From Boesenbergia rotunda (taxonomy: Eukaryota; Streptophyta; Magnoliopsida; Zingiberales; Zingiberaceae): a DNA stretch of 64,000 nucleotides. Location: NCBI GenBank assembly GCA_024364735.1, contig JAGFNQ010008257.1, positions 62,001-126,000 on the forward strand. The letters are read 5' to 3'. Every line of letters begins with the position of its first letter. The first letter of the stretch is position 1. The notes under the pieces are model-generated. The model ran no database searches and was not told the DNA's origin. It worked only from the letters and a program-made list of their open reading frames with translations. This document shows positions 19,814-32,648 of this stretch, in pieces. A program made the position numbers and the translations under genes.

Positions 19814-20230
19814 AGTCAGTACAAAACTGACAAAACCAGTACAAAACTAGTTTTTTTTTCAATTCACAAATACATACAGAGAGAAGCACACAAGATAAAA
19901 TCGGTTTCCTTTACTTTAATAGTTACAAAACTAGTAGTGTATATATATATATATATATTCCTACCCGCATATCAAATTCTAAAGTATTTGGTTTCCTAAA
20001 AATAAGGTAAAGTATCGTTCACATTCCATATCCTAAAAGTACTTGCTATCATAAGGTCTCGTTCATACTTGCATACTCTAGAATCATAAGATATCATCCA
20101 TACTTGTTTACTCTAGAATCATAAAAGAACATAAAGTATCCTAAAAGTACTTGCTATCCTAAGGTATGCGTAGAGGTACTTACTTGGAAGCTGCAGGAAG
20201 GAGGCTTGATGTGTGTGTACTGAGATGACA
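19814..20230. other. 5' non-coding leader of H
   Basis: No ORF. An AT dinucleotide run lies at about 19937-19957. Confidence 0.6.
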
Positions 20231-20248
20231 ACCGGCTTTGATACCAAC
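20231..20248 (-). other. primer-binding site of H (tRNA-Met type)
   Basis: Minus-strand GTTGGTATCAAAGCCGGT, one base from the LTR end. It matches the G element site TTGGTATCAGAGCCGGT apart from one base. Confidence 0.8.
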
Positions 20249-20249
20249 C

Positions 20250-23200
20250 TGTAACGTCTGCCTTTTCCCCCACCTTACGGTGTGGCGAGAGACAGCTTTA
20301 CGCTTTACATACATAAGCATGAAAACATCGTAATGCAGCGGAAACATTTAAACCTTATATATACATGCACCTAACTCTTGAATCATGAATACGTGCCTTA
20401 ACTATCATTCCTAACTTGGGGACATGGGATCTTAGCGTATTAACATCATATATAGTATCATGACATAAAATTCATATAAGTCATCCATCAGGCAACATAA
20501 GTAGCAAGTGTATAATTTCCTTGAACAAAACCATCCTAATTATAGCATGAGACTTGCAAAAACATAGAGCATGTGACAAGTATAATATTAAAACTTTTCT
20601 TTCTGCCATGTCACTGCCACACACACACACTATTGCCCGTCATGCTGCTCCACTTAATAACCTCTTGCTTGATCTACGGTACAAGAGAAATAAGACTATA
20701 AGCACATAGACTTAGTAAGACCCTTTCCTACTCACTAAAACCATGCGTCACTTAAACATAAACATATAAAGCATTTGACATAAGATAATTCTGTACATAA
20801 AACATAAGCATAGTCTTAGCGTACTTCATAAGCATATGAACATCTAACATAGCATGATTCTTAACATAAACATAAACATAAAACATACTCATCATGGCAT
20901 AGTTCTTAACATAACATGAGCATAAAACGTACTTATCATGGCATATCCCTTAACATGGACATAAGCATATTCTTAACTTAAATATAAGCGTAAAACATAC
21001 TTATCATGGTATAATGCATCACATGAATGAATGAATGAGTCAAATGCATATACATAAGGATGCTTAATTTAAAATCATATTTTTAATTACTTAAACATAA
21101 TCATAACATCATTGGGGTCCCCGGCTTGTACCACCTACATATATCATAAGCGTGCATCCCTAAGTAAATACGAGGTAGCTAGCCTTGACCTACTAGGGTA
21201 GGAACAGCTACGGTAGTTCCAAAAATCGAGACATTCTTAAGGTGCCCATCCCTGTTGGACAGCTACGGTAGTCCCAGAACCGTGGACAGCTACGGTAGTC
21301 CAGAACCGAGGCGTTCTTAAGGTACCCATTCCTTGGACCCTTACTTCGGTCCGATACAAGCCCATTCATAAAGTAAAATAACTTTGCATGCTTCATCATT
21401 CATAGACATACTTAATATATCTTAGGACATAAACATAACCTTGTTACATGAAGCATGACATAAACATGCTTGGCATTTCATCATTCATACTTAATTCATA
21501 ACATCATTATGCCTTCATCATTCATACTTATCATTCGTACTTAAGGCATAAACATCATCTTCATTCATCTTCTTTATTCATAAAACATGACATACATACA
21601 TAATCATGCCTCCAGGCATAAACATTATCTTGGTTCATAAAGCTTACATGATTATGGTACATGAGATAAACATGCATTTCATACATGGTGCATTTCATCT
21701 AGCATACATAATCCTAGTATCCATCATAGAGCATGCATGGGTAAGATACATATGAACATGATGCATATTACTTAGGTTCATGGCATTCATCATAGAACAT
21801 GCATAGACCTTCATACACATATATCTATTATAGGCATTTAACATCCTACATGCATTATTCTATTTAACATACCCCTACATCAATTATATATGTTCATGGT
21901 TTATGGTCTAAACATTCATGAGTAAAACATAACATAGAACCTAAACATACAAAGTCATGATACATAACACATAAAGCTAGGGTTTTAGTAACATAAAGAT
22001 CCTCACATCATGCTTAACCATATCCTTACATCATAGTAACCTATAAACAAGTGTCCTTGAGACCTTAACCCAATCCAAACCCTAGATTAGGATCTTGGCC
22101 GAAACCCTAAAGGACCATGAGTCCATGGAAAATTCACATAGGCCATGATTAACATCCAATACAATACATACCATGCCATAGAAAACCATTTGAACCCTTG
22201 ATTGGATTTAACCCTAAGTCCTAGTCCTAAATCATGCATTGGCCGAAACCCTAGAAGGGTAATAAGTCCATAGGAAAATTCATATACGTCACCATTATTA
22301 CCCATTATACCATAGAAAACATACTAACCATGCTTGAAGGGTTGAATTTTATACCTAACCATGGTACCTTGATGGTGGCCGAAACCCTAAACAGGTTTTA
22401 GGGTGCTACAAAATTTTCAAAATCATACTTTTATGCTTAACGTATCATGAGTAAACATTAGGAAACATAAGAGGGGTTTTTAACATCATTTTAGCCCCAA
22501 AAACTTGCTTGGCCGAAACCTTCAAAAGCCCTAACCATAGATTTCTCAACATGATGTGCCAACAAAAACTTATATCATGACAAACAACTTGGAAGCTATC
22601 ATACCACAGGTGAGGAGGTCTTACCTTTCCTTATCTTGGATATAATCCTTGAATAGAAATAAAAAGAAACCTTCTTGACCCTCAACTTCTCCTTAGCCCT
22701 TGTAGCCTTGTAGAAAGCCTTGGATCTTCATGATGGAGTCCTTTGTAAAGCTTTTCTAAGGAAAATAAACCCTTGTGGGTTTCGGCTAGAAGAAGAAAGA
22801 AGAAGGAGAGGAATGGCTTTGGTGGGAGAAGAGAAGAAAAAGAGTAACTCCTATGTCTCTTCCTCTCTCATCTACTCTTTTATACTACATGAAGGGGGCA
22901 TGTGAAGGGTCATGGTGCCTCTTCTCTTGATGGCTTTTCACTTCCCTAAGCCTTAACTAAAATCCTCTTCATTCTCTACTAGCACTCCCTTGCTAGGTGA
23001 ATTGGTTAGTACATGCATGGTGTTACACTAGGTCCAAGGTTCAATACTTGGTGCATGTACTTTATTTTTATTTTTATTTTTTCTTTTAATTTTGGCAATG
23101 CCCCCTAAGGCCTACCAATAGCCATGCTAATATTCCTAATTTAAACCCATTTCTATTTATATTAAATTCTACCTAAAATCCACTAATAACCATGGTACTA

Positions 23201-23367
23201 GAAAAACCCATGTAAGGCCCGTTAGCACTTAGCTTCTTATTCTATATCGAAAATCATGGATCATCATGCTAAGGTTTATACCCGTGTCCCTATGTTCCTC
23301 AAGAATCTATCTAGGCCTGGTCAATATTTTTAAAGAAAATATTGAGAAAATTTTTCGAGTCATTACA
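20250..23367 (-). repeat. 5' LTR of H (3118 bp)
   Basis: On the plus strand it starts TGTAACGTCTGCC and ends GAGTCATTACA. It is rich in CATAA/ATGAT words and contains CTACGGTAGT-type inverted repeats at 21205-21310. No gene is supported; short ORFs inside it are not conserved elsewhere. Confidence 0.8.
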
Positions 23368-25354
23368 CCATCTGAGGCAATTCGAGCTAGGGTTAGGGCT
23401 GATCAAGCACTAAGGTTAAGATCTGAGATTTTCATCCCAATCAGAGATCATTCAACCGTTGGATCAAGCTCAATGGGCTCTAGACTATCCATCCAAAGAT
23501 TAGGTTGATCTGGGCCATCCATTGCAAATCTGGAAGATCCGAGCTACCCCGAGGCAGATCCTGACCCTTGATCAACATCATCAAAGTTTGGTCCAGATTG
23601 GAGAAGATCCGACCGTTGGATTCATGAAAAGCAATCTCAGCCATTCATTCTTAAGTATTTAATCGAAAATTCTCCACAATGCAGCTTCGTCGCGTCTTCG
23701 CCGCAACAGTGCTTAGTTCTTCATTCTTCTTCAGCTATTCTTCGTTTTTCCTACAATTTCCTTAGTTTGAAGGCGTGACCACCTCAACTTCGACCTTGGA
23801 ACAAAATCTGGATCATTGGGAGGAAGCTTCTGTGGAGATATCAGCTCAAATTTGTGCCGGACAGAGCTATTTGAGGGTTTCGACAGTTCTGTGGTCCGAT
23901 CACTTGGATCTCATCCGTGTGCCATTTCCGTTCATCTGAGCCATCTGGAGGGGTTCTCTGGAGTGCTCAGAACATATTCAAATCATCATCGCAATCCCAT
24001 TCATTGAGATCGAGGAGTTCAGATTGGATTTCCCCAGCTGAGTGCAGATTGAGCAGAATCGATCGTAGAGACAATCTTTCATTGATTTGCGGAGCTGAAG
24101 GGGTTCTTGGCTTGCCCTTGTGTGACGGCAAGGAGGTTTTGAGCTAAGGGAGGATTGAGGCTTAGTTTCCGTAGCTAATTTCTTTAGTTTCAGCTGTAAT
24201 TTCAATTCTGCAATCTGTTCTATTACTGAATTTAGTATCAGCTGTTTAGTTTACTTTCTTGCATTGTTTTGCTTTACTTAGGGATTTATTTTGCAAGTAA
24301 ATTAGTTAGGGAACTGGTCTAGTGCACAATTGTTTCCAATTTCAATTCATTTCCTGTTCATTTCTTGCGTATCAGTGCTTGTAGCTGCGTATCAGCCCTG
24401 TTTCTGCCAATTCCAGCTTAGTTTCTGAATTTTTGCAGCTTCTTTCGAATTCAGTTTATGTTTAGTTTTGATTCCTGCAATTGAAGACAACATTTAGTTA
24501 GACAATGCAATTGATCTAAGTTGTTGCGCATTTAGAATTCTTCTGCACTTCTTGCTCAGTTTGCTCTTGTTCCATTTCTGCATTTCTGTCATTCATTTCT
24601 GCATCAAGAGGTTTCTGAATTGATCATATAGTTACTGCACTTTAGTTCCAAGCCTGCATTCTGTATCAAGCAACAAATCAGCATTGGATTAGTGCCAAGT
24701 TAAACATAGTTCTGGTGTGCCATTGCATTTGAATTCAGCTTGCCTTGTTCATTTGTTCTGCATCTGAATTGTACTGCATTTCTACACATTGTTTCTGCAG
24801 TCATCATCTCTGCATTTCCTGCATATCAAGCTATTAAATCCTGCCTTTGTATCAAGTAAAGAGTCAACATTGATTGGAATCAAGTAAACTTACCTTTCAG
24901 GGAATTATTGCACCTAATTTCAGCTTCTATTTGCATTCGGCTGATTCTGAATCCTTCATCCATTTCTGCCTCTGATTATTTCTGAACATTGCAGTCAGTT
25001 TGAAATTCTATTTGCTTGAGTTGATTCCTGAAATCTCATTCATCCTCGCATGTCAGTTGGTTTTTGCATACATAAGCATTATTCCTTGCGTATCGAGTTT
25101 TGGTGGCTCGCATCTTGTATCTCATTGCATTGTAATTTCCGATTGCAACCCAAACTCAAATTTTTAATTGAAACCCAAAAATATCAACGACACATAAACT
25201 CGAGCTCGAATCAATCAACCTTAACTAGCCCTAGGAAAAATACGACCTGTGGCCCCTTTACTACGTTTTCATCTTTGATTGCAAAAAGGGATTCCAGCTT
25301 ACACATATCTAAATTTTGAGACCCACATTTGTGACACTTAGTTAGGGTCTATCA
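23368..25354 (+). repeat. partial 5' LTR of A2
   Basis: It starts in the GAGCTAGGGTTAGGGCTGATC region equivalent to about 1900 in the A1 LTR and ends GTCTATCA. The A1 LTR is clearly related but diverged. No supported gene. Confidence 0.85.
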
Positions 25355-25361
25355 AAATTTT

Positions 25362-25379
25362 TGGCGCCGTTGCCGGGGA
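25362..25379 (+). other. primer-binding site of A2, tRNA-Asp
   Basis: TGGCGCCGTTGCCGGGGA, 7 bases after the LTR end, identical to that of A1. Confidence 0.9.
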
Positions 25380-25517
25380 AGCAACTAGTTGAGTTGTTTG
25401 ATTTTTGCTTGTGTGTTTATGGACATATCAATTGATTCTATTTTCTTGTGCTTTATCTTTTGTATACGGTTGCTGCCATTTTTCTTGTTTGTTTTGTGGC
25501 AGGGCTACAAGATCAAA

Positions 25518-27428
25518 ATGTTTTCAGTTGTACAACCAGAGCTCAAATATGCACTGGTGGAGTTAAAAAATGTGATTAAGCACTTGCAATCCCAACAGAG
25601 ATCCAACAGTCATTCATCTACGTACCATCAACTATGTCAACAGTTTCAGCAGCAAAACCAATCTTTTCAGCAATCCCATTCAAATTTTTAGCAACCAAAC
25701 TATCAATTTCAGCAAGGGCAGCCACAATGTCAATCTTTCCAACAATTTCAGCAACAAAATCAAGATTTTCAACAGCCCTATTCGAATTTTCAGCAAACAA
25801 ATCAATTTTTTCAGCCACAATTTCAGCAATTTCAGCAAGATTTTCAGCCAAGTCTACCAAATTTCCAGCAAACTCAGATTGGGCAGCCACAATTCCAGAA
25901 TTTTGAGCAACCAATTCAGCAATTCCAGCCCCAATTTTAGCAACCCTATCAACAAAATCAATCACCTTTTCAAGGAATTCAGCAAGGGTACCAAGATAAT
26001 TTGAATTTCTAGCAACCATATCAATTTCCACAGCAATTTCAGCCTTGCAACCAAAATTTCTAGCCACAAAATCAGAGTTTCCAACCCACTCATTTTCAAT
26101 TTTCACCACCACCATTTCAACCTCAGATCCAGGATTTCCAGGGCTTCAATTCTCAGCAAATTCAACCATCATTCCAGCCAAATTTTCAGCAATTTAATCA
26201 GCCCATTCAATCATTTGAGCAGCCCCAACAGCTCCCATTTCAAAATGCACAGCCTACTCTTAGTCTTCAGCGGCCTTATGTTACATTTCAAGATCAACAG
26301 GAGTTCCACACTAACCAATGAGGCTTTGAGAATCCTAATGAGAATGAGGCTCAACAACAAAGGATAAAAGAGATGTTGCAATAAATTATACAAATGAATC
26401 AAATGCAAATAGAACAATTATCTTCTCAAGCTACTCAAGATTTTAAGGGGTATGATCATGCATCAACTTTGGGGAATGAAGAGGTTGTGTCAAGTTTAGA
26501 CATTCCAAATGCCGAATTTCCTAAATAATTTCCAGCATCCCATTTTCCCATTCAAAACAGCCCTGGAGTTGATTTGATATCAGTTCAAGGTGACCCTAGT
26601 GCATGGCCAAATCCTTCTTCAATTGATCTTGCAAATTTGGTGGAAGAAGAAGAAGAAAACATCAAAAATAGGGCACCTACAGCATGCATTCCTCCGAAGA
26701 TTCTTGTTCAAAACTCAGTTCCAAATTTTTCAGCTCAAGAAGAAGATTCTAAAGCACTACAGGACCCTTCTCATTTTTTATTTTGTGATGATAGTGTTAT
26801 TGATGGTCCTAATTTTTCTAATATTGTTGTTGTAGATATTACAGAAGAAGCATGCATAGAAGATGATTCTACAGGTCTAGGGGATTATACTAAGTCCCAG
26901 GGACCAACACAATTTACTGGTACATTAGAAGATTCAGAGGATGAACCAGAAAGTGTAAGGACTTGCATGGTGGAAGCAAGAACCCAAGAATCACACGTTC
27001 CAGTTGAGTGTCCACCAGAACTTGAACCTGAAGAGGAGATTGCACATTATCAGGAGGAGCCAATAATTACATCCACTCTTGTAGAACCTCCAGGTATTTT
27101 TCAGCACGATCAAGTAAGTATTCCTCTTAATTCTTTTGAAAATTGCATAGAGGTACCTCAAACTAATTTTATTGTTTGGGATATACTTAGGGATGCATCT
27201 TTTGTAGAATTTGATTGTGAAAAATCGATAGAGGTACCTAGTGTTAAATTGGCTGAATATGAAGCATGTTGTGATACATATCATGAAAATGCTGAATGTG
27301 AAAAATTTTTAGAAGTGCCTAGAATTTATGTCGTTTGTCATGATTAATCTCATGATATATCTTATGCTGAAATTGATTGTGAAAGAGTGATATGGGCACC
27401 TAAAGTTGATTTCATTGGTTGTAATACA
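25518..27428 (+). pseudogene. Q-rich family A protein, broken by nonsense codons
   Basis: The start MFSVVQPELKYALVELKNVIKHL has the N-terminal segment missing from A1. The frame from 25518 is kept to 27347 without frameshift but has stops at 25689, about 25936, 26008, 26058, 26318, 26380 and 26523, and TAA at 27345. At least five are Gln codons turned to TAG or TAA. Codons 26574-27344 are open and carry the QGDPSAWP block, the acidic domain and the first CEK repeats. The C-terminal W-repeat region is lost to the insertion at 27429. Confidence 0.85.
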
Positions 27429-28133
27429 TGTTGGTGCAAGTTGTCTTGAAGTGTTTTAATGTTTGACAATACACTTAAGTCAGTAATACAATGAATAGAC
27501 AAAGGGGAGCAAAAGTGAAGTAACCTTAGTTGAAGAAAAGTCCTAGTTAATCTAGGCATCGAAACCCTAAGTCCCAGCGAAGGGCTGCTGGGCACCTAGC
27601 GAAGGGTTGCTAGGTATCGAAACCTCAAGACCTAGCGAAGGGCTGCTAGGCACCTAGCGAAGGGTTGCTAGGTATCGAAACCTTAAGACCTAGCGAAGGG
27701 ATGCTAGGCACCTAGCGAAGGGCTGCTAGGTATCGTAACCCTAAGACCTACCGAAGGGTTGCTAGGCACCTAGTGAAGGACTACTAGGCATAGAAGACCT
27801 AGCGAAGGGCTGCTAGGCGTAGAAGACCTAGCGAAGGATTGCTAGGCACCAAGCGAAGGACCTCTTGGTAACAAAGACCTAGCGAAGGGCTGCTAGGTAC
27901 CTGGCAAAGGATTGCTAGGTAATGAAGTCTTGGTCCGAGGGATTAAGCAACTTAGCTGAGCGATGACTAAGGACAGGAGTAGAGACGGGTCGGGGTTCGG
28001 GCGTCTCGAGATCCGGAGTAATCGGAGGCTAAGCAAAAGTACATCCGAAGGACTGGGTGGCAACCGTCTCCTGAAAGGAGTAGGTGAAGGGTAAGTTCTC
28101 GGGGATAGGAACTCGTGCCGGTTCGACCTAGGG
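27429..28133 (+). repeat. 5' half of a SIRE-type LTR (subfamily C')
   Basis: It begins TGTTGGTGCAAGTTGTC inside the A2 ORF and follows the C LTR as far as GGTTCGACCTAGGG, then is cut by E. The first 200 bases match the reverse complement of the D 3' LTR end at about 31500-31640. Confidence 0.8.
27573..27919. repeat. CCTAGC hairpin array (13 units)
   Basis: Units are 20 bases, typically CCTAGCGAAGGGCTGCTAGG: arms CCTAGC and GCTAGG with an 8-base loop. Variants keep pairing: CCCAGC/GCTGGG (27573), CCTAGT/ACTAGG and CCAAG/CTTGG. Spacers alternate between short (AC or GCA) and about 12-15 bases. Confidence 0.9.
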
Positions 28134-30584
28134 TGCATGTCGACAAGGATACGAGTTCGTAAAATTTTAAATTTTTACGTGCAGCGGAAGAATTTGCATA
28201 AAATAATTTCCTAAATTATTTTAACTTCGTATCTAGCATGCAACCTTATGGTGTGTTGACATAATCATAAAATAAAACTTTGCGGAAAAGTAAACTAATT
28301 TACATTATACCTCTCGTAACTCGAAGTAAGGGACGAGATCCAACCGTAGCGTCCCTTGGAAGCTCCGCCTCTATTCGCGTCCACGCCGAGTTCTCTTCGG
28401 GATGACTTCGCAAAGTCACGAGTTTTGTGCTGACGAGAACTACTAGATTCTCTATAGGCACAACAAGAAAGATCAAGAGAGGAAAGGGAAACTAACCACC
28501 AAGAAAACAGAATCGAATTCCGGGAAGAGAGGAGTCGCTATCCGCTTCTTCTTCTTCTTGTTTCGTTTCTCCTTCTTCTTGAATCTCACGGCAACCTTGC
28601 TTGGTGTTGATGGGGTGCGCCGGCCCTAGCAAGGAAGGTGGGAGCCAGCCCTAATTCTCCAAGAAGGGCGCCGGCCCTAAGGGAAAGGAGAGGGAGAAGA
28701 GAATAAGAGAGAGGGAGAGAGGAAGTTACTAATCTCAATTAGTAAATCATAATAAGGGCTTGCCTTTGGTTCCTTTATATAGTTGCTTCTCCCTTGCCAA
28801 GTCTCCTCTTAACCGAATTAACGGAATTAGTTATCATAAGAAATTTATCCTATAAATTCTCTTATGAATTATTCCGTTTAAACCATGTTTTATTATAACT
28901 AACTTTATAATAAAACTAATTAGTTATCATAAGAAATTTATCCTATAAATTCTCTTATGAATTTTATTATAACTAACTTTATAATAAAACTAATTAATTA
29001 TCATAAGAAATTTATCCTATAAATTCTCTTATGAATTATTCCATTTAAACCAAGTTTTATTATAACTAACTTTATAATAAAACTAATTAATCTCTCCTTT
29101 TATTATGGAATAAATTTTATAAGAAATTTATAAACTTTCTTATTATGAAAAAATCAATTCATAATTGATTTTATAAAATTAAAATAAACCAATTCATGGA
29201 TTATTTTAACTTCCATAAAAAGAATAAATTTCTATAAATTTATTTATATAAATTTCTTTATACAAATTTATTTATCCATAATTTATAAAATAAATCGCGC
29301 TAGATTACTTTATTAATTAAACCAAAATTAATTGGTTATCTCCCCAATAGGTGGCCGGCCAACCAAGGAGGGTTGGCACCCTCTTTGGCCGGCCTAAACC
29401 GAGCCGAACCAACGCGAATTAAACTCATTTAATTCGCCCAAAAAGCCTTCAAAAGACTTAGCCATTTTTAGCTTCCATTGCGCCTCTGATTAACTCAGAT
29501 TCGACTTATTTCTCTTGATCGGAAAATCCAATTTTCAACTCGTTTTAAATCCCTCGGATTACTCGTAGTGCGTGTGACTAAATAGGCTTTCGATTTATGT
29601 TGGCCGTCTATAATTAACCAATTATAGAACGATCATGAGTGGCACCTAGTAGTACATCATGATCCCCAATTAATCGAAAGATCAATGGTTTGACCCCAGA
29701 AGAAATTATTCTGAAACCCTTCAGCAGCTCTAATGAATCGTGCCCCATTCCCTTCACCATCTTATACTCACTTGGTTCAGGACACGGTCTATTTGTGTCA
29801 GTCCCCATTAGGCTGACTACGTCACACCTAGCCCAAGTAGTGTCGTTCTCGTCCTTTGGATTTCTAATTACTCTCATGTATTTAAGAGACTCGCACTCTA
29901 AACATGATATACTCTGGCCAGAGGTTTTGAGTAACAATCCGACGATAGGCCTGGGTATACATCTCCTCGCAAGGAGTGGTGAATCCTTTGTAGGTTGTTC
30001 AAGCATCTTCGAGCACTTCGGCTTATACCCAATCATCCTGGGTCCACACCTCCTTGGAGATGCTTGCTTAAGATGTTAAAGTATAAGTCTCCATGACCAA
30101 GATGACTTGAACACCGCAAGTCAAAGGAACATCGCACTTAAGCCGCAGTAAGAACTTCATTGACATATCTATATAGATTACCATATGAAGTCTTACAGCT
30201 GGTCACTCCAATGAACTAGTTCCCATAACTAGCATCCATGTTTATCTCCAGACATCCCAATGTCACCAGCCAGTGAGAATCAGCTGATTAGAGAATAACC
30301 CATGCTAGTCTCAAAAGAATTGATAGTGTCCGTTTTTATCAATTCATCGACTAGGGATATTTTCAATACTTCACATTTGCACATTTAGAGATAATCACTA
30401 GTTGTGATGCCATCACAAATTCTCTTATGCTGTGAGTTGTATTGCGGACATTCAGTAGATGAGTTTAAGATCCCAATCAAATACACAAGTATGTATACTC
30501 AAATAGTGAATTATCATTTATTAAAATAAATGTTTTACAATCATAAGGCGATTGCCTTAGGACACTTCTCTCATATCACTAACA
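28134..30584 (-). mobile_element. E: copia-type LTR or LTR fragment
   Basis: On the plus strand it runs from TGCATGTCGAC to CACTAACA, so it has TG...CA ends. In minus orientation it begins TGTTAGTGATATGAGAG, like a known plant copia LTR type. No PBS, PPT or pol gene is seen. The flanks (TAGGG at 28129, GTCGG at 30585) are not a target duplication, so it may be truncated or part of a rearrangement. A 140-codon open frame (29614-30036, minus) has no recognisable domain. Confidence 0.5.
28827..29090. repeat. AT-rich tandem repeat in E
   Basis: Three copies of a 75-93-base unit beginning TAATTAGTTATCATAAGAAA; the middle copy lacks an internal segment of about 18 bases. The unit contains its own inverted repeats (TTTTATTATA / TATAATAAAA). 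Confidence 0.8.
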
Positions 30585-31649
30585 GTCGGGGGCGCCCCTA
30601 TAAACTCGGTCAAACCTTATCCCCGCGACGACCTCGCCGTAGCGGATAAAACCTTTGACCAGGGCTCCCCGGACCTCCCGGGCGCCCGCGTGAAGGCTTA
30701 TCTGTGTTTCGAATTCGAAACAGCAAATACAGCTTTCAACTTGGGCGCCCCCAACATCCCGGGCACCCTCATAGGAGCCTATTCTGCTTATCACTCGAAA
30801 CTGCTTTTTCCTTCTTTGGTTTGGCCGCCCCCATTAATGGGGGCGCCCTGGATGCATGGGGGCGCCCCCACTGATGGGGGCGCCTGGCTTCAAAGCTTCC
30901 ATCCTAGTTACCTGCTTTGTCTCCGGTTCTTGGTACCTGCAAGATACACAATCACAATGCAAATATACATACAATATTAGCCTTAAGGATTTGGTTCGGA
31001 CTTCGAATTTTCACGAAACCCTACGTTGAACCGACGCAAGTTCTCACCCCCCGAGAGCGCGCCTTTCACCTACTCCTCTCAGGAGATGGTTGCCACCCAG
31101 TCCTTCGGGTGGACTTTTGCTTAGCTTCCGATACTTCCGGACCTCGAGACGCCCGAACCCTGACCTGTCTCTACTTATGTCCTTAGTCATCGCTCAGCCA
31201 AGTTGCTCAGTCCCTCGGACCAAGACTTCGTGCCCAAACCCTAAGTCCAGGACTTCGGTGCCCAACCCTCGGCCAGGTCTTCTTGCCCAATTCCCCGAAC
31301 CAGGTCTTCGGTGTCCAACCCTCGGCCAGGTCTTCTTGCCCAGTCCTCGACCAGGACTTAGTGCCCACCTTCCGAGCAGGTCTTCGGTGCCCAGCCCTTT
31401 GCCAGGACTTAGTGCCTAATCCTCGATCAGGACTTAGTGCCCACCTTCTGAGCAGGTCTTAGTGCCCAGCTTCACTCATCAGGTCTTAGTGCCTAGGTTA
31501 ACAAGGACTTTTCTTCCACTTAGGTTACTCCTCCTTTGCTCCCCTTTGTCTGTTCAATGTATCACTGACTTAAGTGTATTGTCAAACATTAAAACACTTA
31601 GAGGACAACATCATTGATGCAACTTGCACCAATACTGCCTGCACCAACA
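30585..31649 (-). repeat. 3' LTR of D, truncated
   Basis: On the minus strand it starts TGTTGGTGCAGGCAG next to the PPT. In place of the CCTAGC hairpins it carries, at 31200-31495, a tandem array of units around CCAGGTCTTCGGTGCCC. GGGCGCCC palindromes follow at 30590-30890. It is cut at 30585 by E, so its last part is missing. Confidence 0.75.
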
Positions 31650-31665
31650 ATCTCTCCCTTTTTGA
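31650..31665 (-). other. polypurine tract of D
   Basis: Minus-strand TCAAAAAGGGAGAGAT sits directly before TGTTGGTGCAG, as in SIRE-type elements. Confidence 0.75.
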
Positions 31666-32535
31666 TTTATGGCAACCCGTATCAAAAAGTTAAGTTTAAA
31701 CAAAGACAAGTAAAATGCCAATTTAGTTTCCTCCCCCTTGAAGGAATTTCCCCCTTGGTTTCTCAAAGGTTCACAAGGTTTAAAAAAGTTTCTAAGTCTA
31801 AAAAGGGAAAAATTATTTTTCAACACTTAGAATATTTTCAAAAATAATGTATGTTAGAAAATATTTTCCAAAAAAAAATTTGGGTTGAAAACTTGGAAAA
31901 TTTATACTTAGAAAACTTACACATAGAAAATTTTCAAGTCAATACTTAGTTTTCGCACTTTAGAAAATTTTCTAAATTTCTTCTGAAGTTTTTAATAAAA
32001 TTTTTTTTTCATATTTTTGAGTTATGAAAAAAGTTTCCAACCTAGAAAGTTTTCTATTAGAGAAATTTAAGATAAGTACTTAGAGAAATAGTTTTGAAAA
32101 TAGCTTAAGTCAAGTACTTAGAAATAATTTTGAAAATAGCTTAAGTCAAGTACTTAGAAATAATTTTGAAAAATTGACATAAGGGATTTTACTTTTTGAA
32201 AAAGGAGATAAATAAAGTTTTAATTTTGAAAAAAAAATTTAAACCTTCTCTCCTTTCCAATCTCTCCCCCTTTGCCATATATCAAAAAAAATAATATAGC
32301 AAAACATTATAGCAAAAGAAGTAAGATGTTGTACTGAACCAATTCAAGATATAAACTGAACCAAATCAATTCTAATTTTCTCTTTCGGGTCCTGTCTAAC
32401 CCAATTAGCTACTTACTAACTATTATAAATAGTAGCTTTCGCTAGGGTTTGTCACGTTAAATGTTCTATTCAAGTTAGATTTTCTAAGCTTGACACTTAA
32501 CCTGATTACTGTTTATTGGTATTTAGTACCCCAAT
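31666..32535 (-). other. 3' non-coding internal part of D
   Basis: AT-rich with many CTTAGAAA words; no gene is supported. Its right end, CCAAT at 32531-32535, is the left target duplication of C3. The matching uninterrupted site is near 12014-12030 in C1. Confidence 0.75.
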
Positions 32536-32648
32536 TGTTGGTGCAGACAGCACCCAAGTCGAACCTGGGTTTTGATAATGGCAAAGGATTCAAAAGTTAA
32601 AATGTTATGTTTATCTAACATGCTCATTATGTGTGCAGGAAACAAAGT

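Larger units (their letters stand above)
18213..23367 (-). mobile_element. H: Tekay/Del-like Ty3/gypsy element, truncated
   Basis: In minus orientation: 5' LTR 23367-20250, tRNA-Met PBS, an ORF with acidic repeats, then an integrase fragment cut by the C1 LTR at 18213. Protease, RT and RNase H are missing between 19115 and 19175, so it had an internal deletion before or after C1 inserted. It sits inside the LTR of A2; CCATC at 23368-23372 is the visible half of the expected target duplication. Confidence 0.8.
23368..27428 (+). mobile_element. A2: truncated family A element
   Basis: It contains the 3' two-thirds of a 5' LTR, the tRNA-Asp PBS and most of the Q-rich ORF. The left part was separated by H, and the right part is cut at 27429 by a SIRE-type LTR. 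ATACA (27424-27428) should be half of that LTR's target duplication. Confidence 0.85.

Noticed and set aside
27573..27919. Regular short palindromic repeats that resemble a CRISPR array
   Set aside because: Spacers are not unique (they repeat), the array lies in an LTR of a plant retrotransposon, and no cas genes exist here.
29614..30036. 140-codon open frame in E as a gene
   Set aside because: No recognisable domain, sits wholly inside an LTR-like block, and the opposite strand is open too (29690-30079).
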